From Clavibacter michiganensis (GTDB taxonomy: Bacteria; Actinomycetota; Actinomycetes; Actinomycetales; Microbacteriaceae): a stretch of DNA of 64,000 bases. Below are positions 56,218 through 64,000 of this stretch, in pieces. Each line of letters starts with the position of its first letter. Positions within the stretch are counted from its first letter, which is position 1. Both the position numbers and the translations under genes were made by a program. Location: NCBI GenBank assembly GCA_002150995.1, contig MDHJ01000001.1:3204274-3268273 (forward strand), read 5' to 3'. Under the pieces are notes generated by a model, which was given only the letters and a program-made list of their open reading frames with translations, did not search any database and had not been told where the DNA came from.

Positions 56218-57182
56218 ATGACCGCACACGACCCCCTCTCCGTCGTCGTCCTGGCCGGCGGCATCTCCCACGAGCGCGACGTATCGCTGCGCAGCGGCCG
56301 GCGGGTCGCCGATGCGCTGCGCAGCGTTGGGGTCGACGCCACCCTGCGCGACCCGGACGCGACCCTGCTCGACTTCCTCCGGGAGACGCCTCCCGCCGTG
56401 GTCTGGCCGGTCCTGCACGGCGCGAGCGGCGAGGACGGTGCCCTCCTCGGCCTGCTCGAGCTGGCGGGCGTGCCCTACGTCGGATCCTCCGCGCGATCCG
56501 CTCGTCTCGCCTGGGACAAGCCGACCGCGAAGGCGCTGGCGGAAGCGGCGGGTCTTCGCACGCCGCGCTCGATCACCCTGCCGAAGGACACCTTCCGCGA
56601 GCTGGGCGCCGCCGCCGTGCTGCGCCTCGTCACCGAGGCCGTCCCGGCTCCGTACGCCGTCAAGCCCGCCCGCGGGGCTCGGCCCAGGGAGTCACCATCG
56701 TCCGCGACGCCGAGGCCCTCCCCCGGGCGATGGTGGACGCCTACACGTACGGAGACGTCGCCCTCATCGAGCAGCTCGTGGAGGGCACCGAGATCGCCAT
56801 CGGCGTGCTGGACACGGGTGCTGGGCCGGAGGCCCTGCCGGCCACGGAGATCGTGCCGACGTCCGGCGTGTACGGCTATGAGGCGCGCTACAACGCCGGG
56901 CTGACCCGCTTCTACACCCCGGCGCGCATCTCCCCCGAGGCGGCCGCTTCCGTGGCGGACGCCGCGGTCCGGATCCATGTCGCGCTCGGGATCGGGCAGA
57001 TCTCCCGGGTGGACATCATCGTCGATGCCGACGGGTCCCCGTGGTTCCTCGAGGTGAACGTCATCCCCGGCCTCACGGAGACGTCCCTGCTCCCCCAGGG
57101 TCTCGCCGCCGCTGGTGTCGAGGTCGGCGAGCTGTACCGCCGCTTGGCCGAGGCGGCCCTCGGCGCCCCCTCGTCTGACTGA
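56218..57182 (+). CDS. ddl: D-alanine-D-alanine ligase-like ATP-grasp protein (apparent frameshift)
   Basis: About 321 residues when one base is restored in the GGGG run at 56674-56677. SVVVLAGGISHERDVSLRSGRRVADAL, VWPVLHGASGEDGALLGLLELAGVPYVGSS and AVKPARGGSAQGVTIV follow the Ddl ATP-grasp pattern, ending DIIVDADGSPWFLEVNVIPGLTETSLLPQ with the metal ligands. It is somewhat short but full-length in domain order. It would join D-alanines for peptidoglycan. The ATG at 56218 has only a weak upstream GGATCGAG signal. Confidence 0.85.
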
Positions 57183-57210
57183 TCCCGCGTGTGCGACTGA
57201 TCCCGCGTGT
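57177..57210. repeat. 16-base direct repeat across the ddl stop codon
   Basis: GACTGATCCCGCGTGT occurs at 57177-57192 and again at 57195-57210, an 18-base period. The first copy contains the ddl stop codon. Confidence 0.6.
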
Positions 57211-57220
57211 CACGCCCACG

Positions 57221-57241
57221 CCGGTCAGTCACACTGACCGG
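57221..57241. terminator. Terminator between ddl and parB
   Basis: CCGGTCAGT (57221-57229) pairs exactly with ACTGACCGG (57233-57241) around a three-base CAC loop. It lies 38 bases after the ddl stop and could serve parB from the other side. Confidence 0.65.
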
Positions 57242-57266
57242 TGTATGGGCTGCCGACGGGTGCATG

Positions 57267-57406
57267 CGTGGCCGACGACTGCCTCGCGGTCGAGACGAGA
57301 TGTAGTTCCAGCGTGCCAGTGGCGCGTGGAGCACGCACGCCTCCCTGCTCGCTCACGCATGGCACGTGGCGTTCGATGCCCGAGTGCGTGGCAGTCGTCG
57401 GCCACG
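57267..57406. repeat. Long inverted repeat in the ddl-parB gap
   Basis: CGTGGCCGACGACTGCC at 57267-57283 is the exact reverse complement of 57390-57406. A nested pair CGTGCCA/TGGCACG lies inside. The element has no ORF of its own and could be a structured RNA or a small mobile remnant. Confidence 0.6.
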
Positions 57407-57486
57407 ACAGCATCGCCATGCCCCGCTTCGTCGCGTCGCCCGAACGGAGACGTCTCGGCAGCCATCCTGACGTGGCGACTCGCGCC

Positions 57487-58490
57487 TCAGGCTGGTTCGC
57501 CGCCGGGAATGCCCATCTCCTGCACGATGCGCATGAGGTCCCGAGCGTCGCGAAGTCGATGACGATCTGGCCCTTCTGCGCCGACATCGTGACGCGCGCA
57601 CTGGTATTGAAGTGGTCGCCGATGCGCTGGGCCGCCTCGTCGAGATGCGCCGTCCGAGACGACGCGGCGCTCTTCCGTGGCGTGGTCGTGCGCTGACCGC
57701 GCTGGGCCGCGGCCTCCGCCGCCCTCACGGAGAGGTCCTCGTTGACGATCTTGTCGGCAAGGTGGCGCATGGCCTCCTCGTCCCCCGACGACAGGATCGC
57801 CCGAGCGTGGCCGGCGGAGAGCACTCCGGCAGCGACGCGGTGCTGGACCTCCTGCGGAAGGCGGAGCAGACGGATCGTGTTGGTGATCTGGGGCCGTGAA
57901 CGTCCCAGACGCTGGGCCAGCTCATCCTGCGTGATGGCGAAGTCCGCGAGCAGCTGCTGGTAGGCGCTGGCCTCCTCCAGGGGATTCAGCTCCGACCGGT
58001 GGAGGTTCTCGAGGAGGGCATCTCGGAGCATCGACTCGTCGGCGGTGTCCTTGATGACCGCGGGGATCGTGGGAAGCCCGAGCTCCTTCGTGGCGCGCAA
58101 CCGGCGCTCGCCCATGACGAGCTCGTACCTCGCCTTGCCCGTGGCATCCGAACCGAGAGGCCGGACCACGATGGGCTGGAGCACTCCGTACTCGCGGATC
58201 GACACGACGAGCTCCTGGAGCTCGTCGGGTCGGAAGTCCGTCCGTGGCTGTTGCGCGTTGGGCGTGATGTCCGCGGGATCGAGGTTCGCCAGGCGTGCGC
58301 CCGGCACCTCGACGAGCTCCGGATCACCGGATTTCGTGGACGATGCCGTGGATGCGCCACCCTGGACACCGCTCGGCGCACCCGCGCCGACGCTGTCTGG
58401 GAAGAAGACGTCGACGGGTCGGCTTCGTTCATCGGAGGTCGGGATGAGGGCTCCGATGCCGCGTCCCAGGCCGGTTCTCTTCGTTGCCAT
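57487..58490 (-). CDS. parB: Chromosome partitioning protein ParB (apparent C-terminal frameshift)
   Basis: About 334 residues when one base is restored in the CCC run at 57540-57542. It starts MATKRTGLGRGIGALIPTSDE, then has the CTPase/nucleotide motif GERRLRATKELG (GERRxRA), the helix-turn-helix DELAQRLGRSRPQITNTIRLLRLP and a C-terminal dimerisation domain that ends GDLMRIVQEMGIPGGEPA after correction. Without it the frame extends about 86 codons of nonsense. ParB binds parS and loads SMC. Its ATG overlaps the parA stop (TAATG). Confidence 0.93.
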
Positions 58491-59371
58491 TACTTCTGAA
58501 CTCCTCGGTGTGCGATCTCGGCTGCCGCTTCCAGATAGGACAGGGCGCCGGGAGAGTTGGGGTCGTAGCTGATGACGCTCTGGCCGTAGCTCGGTGCCTC
58601 GCTGATGCGCACCGATCGTGGGATGAGCGTGGTGAGAGTCTGCTGCGGGAAGTGCTCCCGGACTTCCGCTGCCACCTGTTGAGCGAGGTTCGTCCGGCCG
58701 TCGTACATGGTGAGGAGGATCGTGCTCATCTCCAGCTCCGGGTTCAGGTGCTGGGCGATGAGCTCGATGTTGGACAGCAGTTGACTGAGACCCTCCAGCG
58801 CGTAGTACTCGCATTGGATGGGGATGAGCACCTCCTTCGCAGCGCTGAAGGCGTTGATGGTCAGGAGGCCGAGCGAGGGCGGGCAATCGATCAGGACGTA
58901 GTCGATGTCTCGACCGGCATCAGAGTCCAGGAATGCGTCCAATGCCGCTCGGAGACGACGCTCGCGCTGGTCCAGAGTGACCAGTTCGATCTCCGCACCG
59001 GCGAGATGGATGGTCGCGGGAACGCAGAAGAGCGTCTCGAACTCGGGACTGCGTTGTATGGCTTCCGAGATCGGGACGTCGTTCACGAGGACGTCGTAGA
59101 CGCTGGGGAGTTCCGTCGACCGATCGGCGCCCAGAGCCGTGGACGCATTGCCCTGTGGATCGAGGTCGATCACCAAGGTCCGCGACCCGGATTTGGCAAG
59201 CGCCGCAGCCAGGTTGACGGTGGACGTGGTCTTACCCACACCCCCCTTCTGATTGGCGATCGTCAGCACCCGGGTTATGGGAGGTCGCGGGAGGACCAGA
59301 CCGGCGAGTGCCTTGCGGCGTCGGCTGGTCTCCGAGATCTCCCGTGCGATCGGGCTGAGTTCATCATCCAC
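58490..59371 (-). CDS. parA: Chromosome partitioning ATPase ParA
   Basis: A 293-residue Walker-type ParA (Soj). The deviant Walker A KGGVGKTT is at residues 42-49, and LIDCPPSLGLLTINA and VRISEAPSYGQSVISYDP are conserved. It binds DNA non-specifically and moves ParB-parS complexes. A 30-residue N-terminal extension precedes the ATPase fold. It is upstream of parB in one operon, and a parS site lies 54 bases before its start. Base composition is lower in G+C than most of the window. Confidence 0.96.
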   Translation of the reverse strand: MDDELSPIAREISETSRRRKALAGLVLPRPPITRVLTIANQKGGVGKTTSTVNLAAALAKSGSRTLVIDLDPQGNASTALGADRSTELPSVYDVLVNDVPISEAIQRSPEFETLFCVPATIHLAGAEIELVTLDQRERRLRAALDAFLDSDAGRDIDYVLIDCPPSLGLLTINAFSAAKEVLIPIQCEYYALEGLSQLLSNIELIAQHLNPELEMSTILLTMYDGRTNLAQQVAAEVREHFPQQTLTTLIPRSVRISEAPSYGQSVISYDPNSPGALSYLEAAAEIAHRGVQK

Positions 59372-59424
59372 GAGGATCCCCCATTCGTATGGACATGACC
59401 ACTCCTCGACTCTGGCATTCGTGA

Positions 59425-59440
59425 TGTTTCACGTGGAACA
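59425..59440. promoter_or_regulatory. parS site 1
   Basis: TGTTTCACGTGGAACA differs from the consensus TGTTTCACGTGAAACA at one position. It lies in the 144-base gap between parA and rsmG. Confidence 0.9.
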
Positions 59441-59515
59441 TGGCCGGTCGTAATATCGTCATCATGCCAAATATTGCGCTAGCCAGGTCTTTTCCCTGGC
59501 TGGCATGCTCGCCAA

Positions 59516-60151
59516 TCACGCGACGCGGGCCCTGATCACCCTGGTGATCTCGGAGACCTGACCCGCACCAAGGGTGAGCACTTCCACGTCCTCCAAGTGG
59601 AACTTCCGGATCGCCTTGCTCGCCGCCTCCACCTCACGCTCGGCATTGGCGCCCTTCATCAGGACCAGTTCCCCGTCAGTTCGAACCAGCGGCACGGTCA
59701 GAGGAATCAACTTGGAGAACGCGCTGACCGCGCGTGCTGTCACCTGATCGAGTGTGTAGGCGCGCGCCACGTCCTCGGCCCTGGCACGTCGGACGGCGAC
59801 ATTGGACAGGTCCAGATGCTGCACCTGCTCCTCGAGCCACGCTACGCGGCGCTCCATGGGTTCGATGAGCACGAACTCCACATCAGGACGGACGATGGCG
59901 AGGACCAGACCCGGAAGTCCTGCACCGGATCCGATGTCGCCGACCAGGCCCGGGCGCAACAGCGGCGCAAGGAGAACCGAGTTGAGGACATGGCGGGTCC
60001 ACAGGCGAGGCGGCTCCAGCGGGCCAATCAGGCCGAGCTCCTCACCCCGCTCCCCTAGTTGACGCGTGAACTCGCGGGCCACGTCGATGCGGGCTCCGAA
60101 CAACTCAGCGGCGACCGCGGGCTCCGCCTCGATCAGGACCTCATCGGGCAT
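59516..60151 (-). CDS. rsmG: 16S rRNA (guanine527-N7)-methyltransferase
   Basis: A 211-residue SAM-dependent methyltransferase that modifies G527 of 16S rRNA. The N-terminal ARIDVAREFTRQLGERGEELGLIGP, the SAM motif VGDIGSGAGLPGLVLAIVRPDVEFVLIEPMERRVAWLEE and the RAVSAFSKLIPL segment match RsmG. Loss gives low-level streptomycin resistance in other bacteria. The ATG is 59 bases or more from any other gene. Confidence 0.95.
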   Translation of the reverse strand: MPDEVLIEAEPAVAAELFGARIDVAREFTRQLGERGEELGLIGPLEPPRLWTRHVLNSVLLAPLLRPGLVGDIGSGAGLPGLVLAIVRPDVEFVLIEPMERRVAWLEEQVQHLDLSNVAVRRARAEDVARAYTLDQVTARAVSAFSKLIPLTVPLVRTDGELVLMKGANAEREVEAASKAIRKFHLEDVEVLTLGAGQVSEITRVIRARVA

Positions 60152-60341
60152 TCTTGATCCATCCTGTGGTCGTGCGTCGTAGATGCCCTAGGTTGAGCCG
60201 CATCGGGCCTGCGGTCATCTCGATCGCGTCCGGCACAACCAGCATCGTCCGAGTTTAGCGGCGATCCGTCGAGGTATACGCACCCCGCACTGATGCGCGA
60301 TGCTCACGTGGGCATGCCGACTCACAGCGACTGGCGCTAGA

Positions 60342-60357
60342 TGTTTCACGTGAAACT
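60342..60357. promoter_or_regulatory. parS site 2
   Basis: TGTTTCACGTGAAACT matches the consensus except for the last base. Confidence 0.9.
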
Positions 60358-60541
60358 CAGAGTTGCTGCTTGCAGGGGTACCTCACTCTGAATGGCGGGG
60401 CACCCAGCTCGGAAGCGGGCACGTCGGGCGCCTGGCGCCGCATCTCACAGCACGGTGTGGCTGAAACTTGTGTCGTCGTCCTTCTGGGATCAATGCGATC
60501 AGCTTTCGATGCAATGAGTCCTCTGACATGCTGTTGCATCG

Positions 60542-60557
60542 TGTTTCACGTGAAACA
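60542..60557. promoter_or_regulatory. parS site 3 (perfect)
   Basis: TGTTTCACGTGAAACA is an exact match to the conserved parS sequence, exactly 200 bases after site 2. Confidence 0.96.
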
Positions 60558-60784
60558 TGCCCTGCGGTCTCGTCAGGCGACCTCCATTGTAGCCAACCGG
60601 TGACGCGACACCCACCAGAACAACCCAGTGCCACTGAACCCACTTGATCGGATTCGACTCCGCGGAGACTTCCGCAGGTCAGTGACCGCAACAGTCATCT
60701 ACCCGCGGACAAGGACGTAGAACGAACCTGACACCCACCATGCCGACAGCCGGACTACCAGCGCCACGCTAGTTGGCCCTACGG

Positions 60785-60832
60785 TGTCGCCGCACGACCG
60801 TGTCGCCGCGCGAACGGGTCGCCGCGCGCACG
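60785..60832. repeat. Three degenerate 16-base tandem repeats near parS 4
   Basis: Three adjacent units of the form TGTCGCCGCRCGAMCG (60785, 60801, 60817) end eight bases before parS site 4. Confidence 0.5.
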
Positions 60833-60839
60833 TATCGCA

Positions 60840-60855
60840 AGTTTCACGTGAAACA
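60840..60855. promoter_or_regulatory. parS site 4
   Basis: AGTTTCACGTGAAACA matches the consensus except for the first base. Confidence 0.9.
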
Positions 60856-61161
60856 CGACATCAATATCGGCACTCGCCACGACGTCCTGCACCTCGTCGG
60901 GTCTCTCACGCCTACCAGCGTGCGGTGTCCACTGACTGAGCCCCGATCGACGACCCTCTTAGTCCGCTGCCAGCCGCCGAGGATCACCGCGCGAAGACGA
61001 GCGTCCAGAATGAGCGACGACCCGGGCGAGAACCAGCAGCACCCAGGGGGAGTGGAACGCAGACCGCGTGACACCTCCGCGGCACCGGTCGACATCGCCC
61101 CCCGCGAGGCGCCACAGTTTTGGTGACACGTCCGTATTATTCAAGGACACTGCATGAACGA

Positions 61162-61193
61162 AGGAGGCCCGTTCCGTCAGGAACGAGCCTCCT
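61162..61193 (-). terminator. Terminator of the rpmH-jag gene cluster
   Basis: A 14-base stem with one mismatch (61162-61175 with 61180-61193) and a four-base loop, 18 bases after the jag stop codon and followed on the minus strand by TTCGTT. Confidence 0.85.
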
Positions 61194-61210
61194 CGAATGC
61201 AGCCGGCGGA

Positions 61211-61762
61211 TCAGGCCTTGCTGATCACCGTATGCCGGTCGCGGCCTTCGCCCTCGGACTCCGACGTGTAGCCCTTCTCCGCAACGATGTCGTGCACCAG
61301 CTTGCGCTCGTACGACGACATGGGCGGCAGCGACGCGCTAGCCGAGCCCGCCGAGATGCGCTCCACAGCTCGGTCGACGAGCTGCGCGAGCTCCACCTGG
61401 CGGGCATCGCGCGAGCCGCCCACGTCGAGGATCAGACGGCTGAACGCACCCGTCTTGTTCTGCACCGCGAGACGCGTCAACTCCTGCAACGCCGTCACGG
61501 TCTCCGGGTTGGACAGCAGACGGAGATCCTCGGAGTCGGCCGCGTCCACGGAGACGTACGCCCTGCCACCGCGCTGATCGATGTCGATGTCGCCGTCGAG
61601 GTCGCAGATGTCCAGGAGTTCCTCGATGTAGTCCGCCGCGATGTCCCCTTCGTCCACAGCAGCGGCGCCCTCAGGAGCTGCCACCAGCCCGTCCGGGGAC
61701 TGTGTGGGGGATGCGTCGGGGACCGCGATGTCGGGGGTCGAGGTGTCGGTCGTGTCGCTCAT
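61211..61762 (-). CDS. jag: Jag/KhpB-type R3H domain RNA-binding protein
   Basis: A 183-residue protein with a disordered acidic N-terminus, a KH-like domain (DIAADYIEELLDICDLDGDIDIDQRGGRAYVSV) and a C-terminal R3H domain (RDARQVELAQLVDRAVERI and MSSYERKLVHDIVAEK). It binds RNA and in other Gram-positives helps control division and envelope synthesis. It lacks the N-terminal Jag-N domain. Its ATG overlaps the yidC stop, and the terminator at 61162 closes the cluster. Confidence 0.92.
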   Translation of the reverse strand: MSDTTDTSTPDIAVPDASPTQSPDGLVAAPEGAAAVDEGDIAADYIEELLDICDLDGDIDIDQRGGRAYVSVDAADSEDLRLLSNPETVTALQELTRLAVQNKTGAFSRLILDVGGSRDARQVELAQLVDRAVERISAGSASASLPPMSSYERKLVHDIVAEKGYTSESEGEGRDRHTVISKA

Positions 61763-62721
61763 CGGCTCTTGGATCCCGCCTGCTTCTTGGCACGGTTCTT
61801 GCCCACCGGCTGCTGACGCTGCGCCGGCTTGCGCTCCTCGACGACGATCGTCGCCGACTCCGTGGAGCCCTCCGGAGCCACGAGCTTGCCCTTCTTGGCC
61901 AGACGCGCCTCACGAGCACGCGCGGCCTCGCTCCCGGGAGTCGGCATGTTGCGGATGACGAGGAACTGCTGGCCCATGGTCCAGAAGTTCGAGACGAGCC
62001 AGTAGAACATGACGCCGAGGGGGAAGGCGATGCCGGAGACGGCGAAGACCAGGGGGAGGATGTACAGCAGGATGCGCTGCTGCTTGAACATCGGGCTGGC
62101 CTTGGTCTCCTCGGACATGTTCTTGGCCATGATCTGCAGCTGCGTGATGAACTGCGACGCGCTCATGAGGATGACCATGGTCGTCGCGATCACGATGACG
62201 GTGATGTTGCCGTTCGCCGTCGAGATGGCGGACTGCAGCGGCGCTCCGAGGAACACGGACTCGCCGAACGAACGCGAGAGCTGGGCGTTGAGCAAGCCGA
62301 TGCCCGGGAGCTCCTCGACCGCGGCCCGGTGGAGCACCGAGTAGAGGGAGAAGAAGATCGGCATCTGCAGCAGCAGGGGAAGGCAGCTGCTGAGGGGGTT
62401 GGTGCCGGTGTCCTTGTAGAGCGCCATGGTCTCGCGGGACATGGCCTCGCGGGAGAACTGGTCGCGCTTGCCCTTGTACTTGTCCTGGATCTTCTTCAGC
62501 TGCGGCGCGACCTCCATCATGCGGCGCTGGTTCTTGATCTGGCGGACGAAGATGGGGATGAGCGCCGCCCGCACCACGAGCACGAGGCCCACGATGGACA
62601 GCACCCAGGTGGCACCGTTGTCGGGATCCAACCCGAGGCTGGTCCAGAGCGTGTGGAAGCCGACCAGGATGAGTTCGATGACCCACTTGATCGGCCACAG
62701 GATCGTTCCGAGGAAGTCCAT
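61759..62721 (-). CDS. yidC: Membrane protein insertase YidC
   Basis: A 320-residue YidC/Oxa1-type insertase. It starts MDFLGTILWPIKWVIELILVGFHTLW and has the conserved helices VVRAALIPIFVRQIKNQRRM with the hydrophilic-groove Arg, SSCLPLLLQMPIFFSLYSVL, LMSASQFITQLQIMAKN and LGVMFYWLVSNFWTMGQQ. It lacks the large periplasmic domain of Gram-negative forms. A basic C-terminal tail (GKNRAKKQAGSKSR) may touch the ribosome. It inserts membrane proteins with or without Sec. Ten bases separate it from yidD. Confidence 0.95.
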   Translation of the reverse strand: MDFLGTILWPIKWVIELILVGFHTLWTSLGLDPDNGATWVLSIVGLVLVVRAALIPIFVRQIKNQRRMMEVAPQLKKIQDKYKGKRDQFSREAMSRETMALYKDTGTNPLSSCLPLLLQMPIFFSLYSVLHRAAVEELPGIGLLNAQLSRSFGESVFLGAPLQSAISTANGNITVIVIATTMVILMSASQFITQLQIMAKNMSEETKASPMFKQQRILLYILPLVFAVSGIAFPLGVMFYWLVSNFWTMGQQFLVIRNMPTPGSEAARAREARLAKKGKLVAPEGSTESATIVVEERKPAQRQQPVGKNRAKKQAGSKSR

Positions 62722-62731
62722 GAGGTGGTCG

Positions 62732-63043
62732 TTAGCCCTTTCCGTGGCTGGGTGCGACGACGAATCCGAGCCTCGTGCGTCGATACTGCGGGACCCGACG
62801 AGCGGGGACGTCGTCGATGCCGCCCTCCGCCCAGGGGTGGCATCGGCACACACGCCATGCGGCGAGGAAGCCTCCGCGGAGGACGCCGTGCTCCTGCACG
62901 GCCTCGAGGCCGTAGGCGGAGCACGAGGGGTAGTACCTGCAGACGTCCCCGTAGAGAGGGGAGACCGCACGCCGGTAGAGGGTGATCAGCGCGATCACCG
63001 CGTTCCGGGGCGCCAGGACGATGGAGGTCAGTACCCTCTTCAT
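62732..63043 (-). CDS. yidD: Membrane protein insertion efficiency factor YidD
   Basis: A 103-residue YidD. The core RVLTSIVLAPRNAVIALITLYRRAVSPLYGDVCRYYPSCSAYGLEAVQEHGVLRGGFLAAWRVCRCHPW has the conserved cysteines and RYYPSCSxY. It is an amphipathic membrane-associated factor that assists YidC. Its ATG overlaps the rnpA stop (ATGA). Confidence 0.95.
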   Translation of the reverse strand: MKRVLTSIVLAPRNAVIALITLYRRAVSPLYGDVCRYYPSCSAYGLEAVQEHGVLRGGFLAAWRVCRCHPWAEGGIDDVPARRVPQYRRTRLGFVVAPSHGKG

Positions 63044-63381
63044 ATCGTCCTCACGGCCCGCGTCACGGCTGACGCCATCTCCTCCTGCAGGGTAACCCAC
63101 GGCGTCTGCTCCATGCCTGGCAGTACGCGGATCACGATGGACGTCCCCGGGGGCACGGAGGGCAGCAGCCCGGCGGAGACCGCCTTGAGGCGTCGTCGCA
63201 CCAGGTTGCGGGTGACGGCGTTGCCGACCTTCTTGGAGACGATGAACCCGAACCGTGCAGGCGATCCCGCGGGTCCGGCCAGTGCCGAGACCACCGCGGT
63301 CGCCGTCGTCGAGCGGCGGCCCCGCCTGACGATGGTGCGGTAGTCCGCACCGCTCGTCACGCGGTTCCGCCGAGCGAGCAC
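63040..63381 (-). CDS. rnpA: Ribonuclease P protein component
   Basis: A 113-residue RNase P protein subunit. It has the conserved basic RNR motif in FGFIVSKKVGNAVTRNLVRRRLKAV and the typical N-terminus ARRNRVTSGADYRTIVRRGRR. It binds the catalytic RNA to mature the 5' ends of tRNAs. The GTG start at 63381 lies three bases after the rpmH stop, so the two are probably co-transcribed. Confidence 0.95.
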   Translation of the reverse strand: MLARRNRVTSGADYRTIVRRGRRSTTATAVVSALAGPAGSPARFGFIVSKKVGNAVTRNLVRRRLKAVSAGLLPSVPPGTSIVIRVLPGMEQTPWVTLQEEMASAVTRAVRTI

Positions 63382-63384
63382 GTG

Positions 63385-63522
63385 CTACGCGGAGAGCTCG
63401 GTGCGTCCCTTGCCACGGCGGGCGGCGAGGATGGCACGGCCGGCACGGGTGCGCATGCGGAGGCGGAAGCCGTGCTTCTTGGCCTTCTTGCGGTTGTTCG
63501 GCTGGAAGGTGCGCTTGCTCAC
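63385..63522 (-). CDS. rpmH: 50S ribosomal protein L34
   Basis: A 45-residue L34: [20 protein letters not shown], then [20 protein letters not shown] and the end TELSA, the standard sequence. The GTG at 63520-63522 follows GGAG at normal spacing. It opens the rpmH-rnpA-yidD-yidC-jag cluster and sits next to the origin. A good promoter lies about 90 bases upstream. Confidence 0.97.
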   Translation of the reverse strand: MSKRTFQPNNRKKAKKHGFRLRMRTRAGRAILAARRGKGRTELSA

Positions 63523-63609
63523 GGTGAGTCTCCACTCAGGTTGGTCCACGGGGCCGACGAGTGCGGCTGGGAAGATGGGGCAGCCTCGACAGGCTGGGTC
63601 AACTGCCTA

Positions 63610-63638
63610 AATCTACGGGGCGAGGGCCGTCCGGTCAA
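63610..63638 (-). promoter_or_regulatory. rpmH promoter
   Basis: On the minus strand TTGACC (63633-63638), a 17-base spacer and TAGATT (63610-63615) form a good sigma-A promoter, about 88 bases before the rpmH GTG. Confidence 0.75.
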
Positions 63639-63658
63639 ACCCACGGGCGGGATCGCGA

Positions 63659-63667
63659 TTATCCACA
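63659..63667 (+). promoter_or_regulatory. DnaA box
   Basis: TTATCCACA is a perfect consensus DnaA box in the rpmH-dnaA gap. Confidence 0.85.
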
Positions 63668-63688
63668 CGGGGAGCCGATCGGCCGGTA

Positions 63689-63717
63689 TTGACATGCCGT
63701 CGTGGATAGGGTCGATT
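63689..63717 (+). promoter_or_regulatory. Candidate dnaA promoter
   Basis: TTGACA (63689-63694) and TCGATT (63712-63717) are separated by 17 bases on the plus strand, facing the expected dnaA gene. The -10 is weak. Confidence 0.35.
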
Positions 63718-63807
63718 TGTCCTGATCCCCGACAGTGGCTACCGTGTGGCGTGGCCGCGACGCGTCGGGTGTCGCCCGCGCGGTGCTGACGGCCCGTTCG
63801 CACACAG

Positions 63808-63816
63808 GGTGGATAA
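63808..63816 (+). promoter_or_regulatory. DnaA box, one mismatch
   Basis: GGTGGATAA matches TGTGGATAA, the complement of the consensus box, except at the first base. Confidence 0.55.
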
Positions 63817-64000
63817 CCCTGTGAGTAACTATGCTGTCCGCGGTCGCGCTGCCGGGACGGTCCGCACCCCCGGAGCCTCCGGGGACGGACGCCGCACGCT
63901 CGACCGCGACGCCCTTCCAGCGTCGACAGCAGCCCGCGCACCGTGTGGCGGCCCCGGCATCCGCCGTGGGACCCCGCCCGGTGACGGCAGATGGGGAAAC

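Larger units (their letters stand above)
57183..57486. other. Intergenic region between convergent ddl and parB
   Basis: After correcting the parB frameshift this 304-base stretch has no gene. It contains a direct repeat, a strong hairpin terminator and a 17-base inverted repeat enclosing about 106 bases; all are listed separately. Confidence 0.6.
60152..61210. other. 1-kb non-coding region with three parS sites
   Basis: A 1,059-base stretch between rsmG and jag with no convincing gene; the short ORFs here read through the parS palindromes. It contains parS sites 2, 3 and 4, three degenerate 16-base tandem repeats at 60785-60832 and the jag terminator, and is lower in G+C than flanking coding DNA. 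Confidence 0.7.
63523..64000. other. rpmH-dnaA intergenic region (start of oriC), truncated by the window
   Basis: A 478-base stretch without genes to the right edge. It contains the rpmH promoter, a perfect DnaA box, a near-match and a TTGACA hexamer. By gene order dnaA should lie just beyond the window. Confidence 0.8.

Noticed and set aside
55537..56904. Apparent fusion of the aminotransferase end with ddl
   Set aside because: It arises because a missing C removes the aminotransferase stop; the restored frame ends at 56168, before the ddl ATG.
57225..57486. C-terminal extension of ParB by about 86 residues
   Set aside because: The sequence is low quality and follows a frame break; the corrected ParB ends in a typical dimerisation domain at 57487.
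60383..61126. Small ORFs between rsmG and jag
   Set aside because: They run through parS palindromes, have no family resemblance and no ribosome binding sites.

Overview
The window is very high in G+C (about 72% by eye) and its gene order is that of a Gram-positive actinobacterium, most likely a member of the Microbacteriaceae and plausibly Clavibacter. Supporting signs are the block parB-parA-rsmG-jag-yidC-yidD-rnpA-rpmH at the right end, Actinobacteria-type cysteine-free S14/L28/L33 proteins, a DUF7882-like protein, a CopD-CtaG fusion, a polyphosphate glucokinase and many leaderless genes. The right edge stops in the rpmH-dnaA intergenic region, so it lies beside oriC. No tRNA, rRNA, CRISPR array, insertion sequence or prophage was seen.

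Layout. 1-9.2 kb: stress and salvage genes (Mn catalase, metallo-hydrolase, phosphatase, NAD(P)HX dehydratase, deoC, M18 aminopeptidase, DUF305 lipoprotein, a catalytically degenerate dienelactone-hydrolase-like protein, two membrane proteins). 9.2-13.2 kb: Pif1-like helicase, a secreted protein, a VOC protein and a lower-G+C lipoprotein/micropeptide pair. 13.4-17.6 kb: siderophore ABC importer genes divergent about an IdeR/DtxR-like box. 17.7-21.6 kb: winged-helix regulator with its membrane partner, a DUF998 protein and CopD-CtaG. 21.7-26.2 kb: hup, a zinc-independent ribosomal protein operon (rpmB-rpmG-rpsN), then zur-znuBCA with a Zur-like box. 26.3-31.1 kb: 2-oxoacid dehydrogenase E1a/E1b/E2 and an aminotransferase. 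31.2-43.5 kb: mixed housekeeping genes (phosphatase, purB, ppgK, glycosyltransferase, SulP transporter, MerR, prfC). 43.7-49 kb: dnaB, rplI-rpsR-ssb-rpsF, pcnB. 49-57.2 kb: DUF6049 protein, murJ, trxB-trxA, aminotransferase, ddl. 57.5-64 kb: chromosome segregation and origin-proximal genes with four parS sites.

Working together. Iron and zinc uptake each form a compact operon controlled from one visible operator. The zinc locus sits next to ribosomal proteins that lack zinc-binding cysteines. Translational coupling by ATGA/GTGA/TAATG overlaps is common (deoC-apeB, znuACB-zur, rpmB-rpmG, parA-parB, rnpA-yidD, yidC-jag).

Quality warning. At least 17 single-base deletions, nearly all inside short G or C runs, break otherwise intact genes including rpmG, pcnB, ddl, parB, prfC and the E2 gene. 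All are deletions and each restores a full-length family protein when one base is added, so I read them as homopolymer under-calls in the assembly rather than pseudogenes. Coordinates of those genes span the whole intended reading frame.
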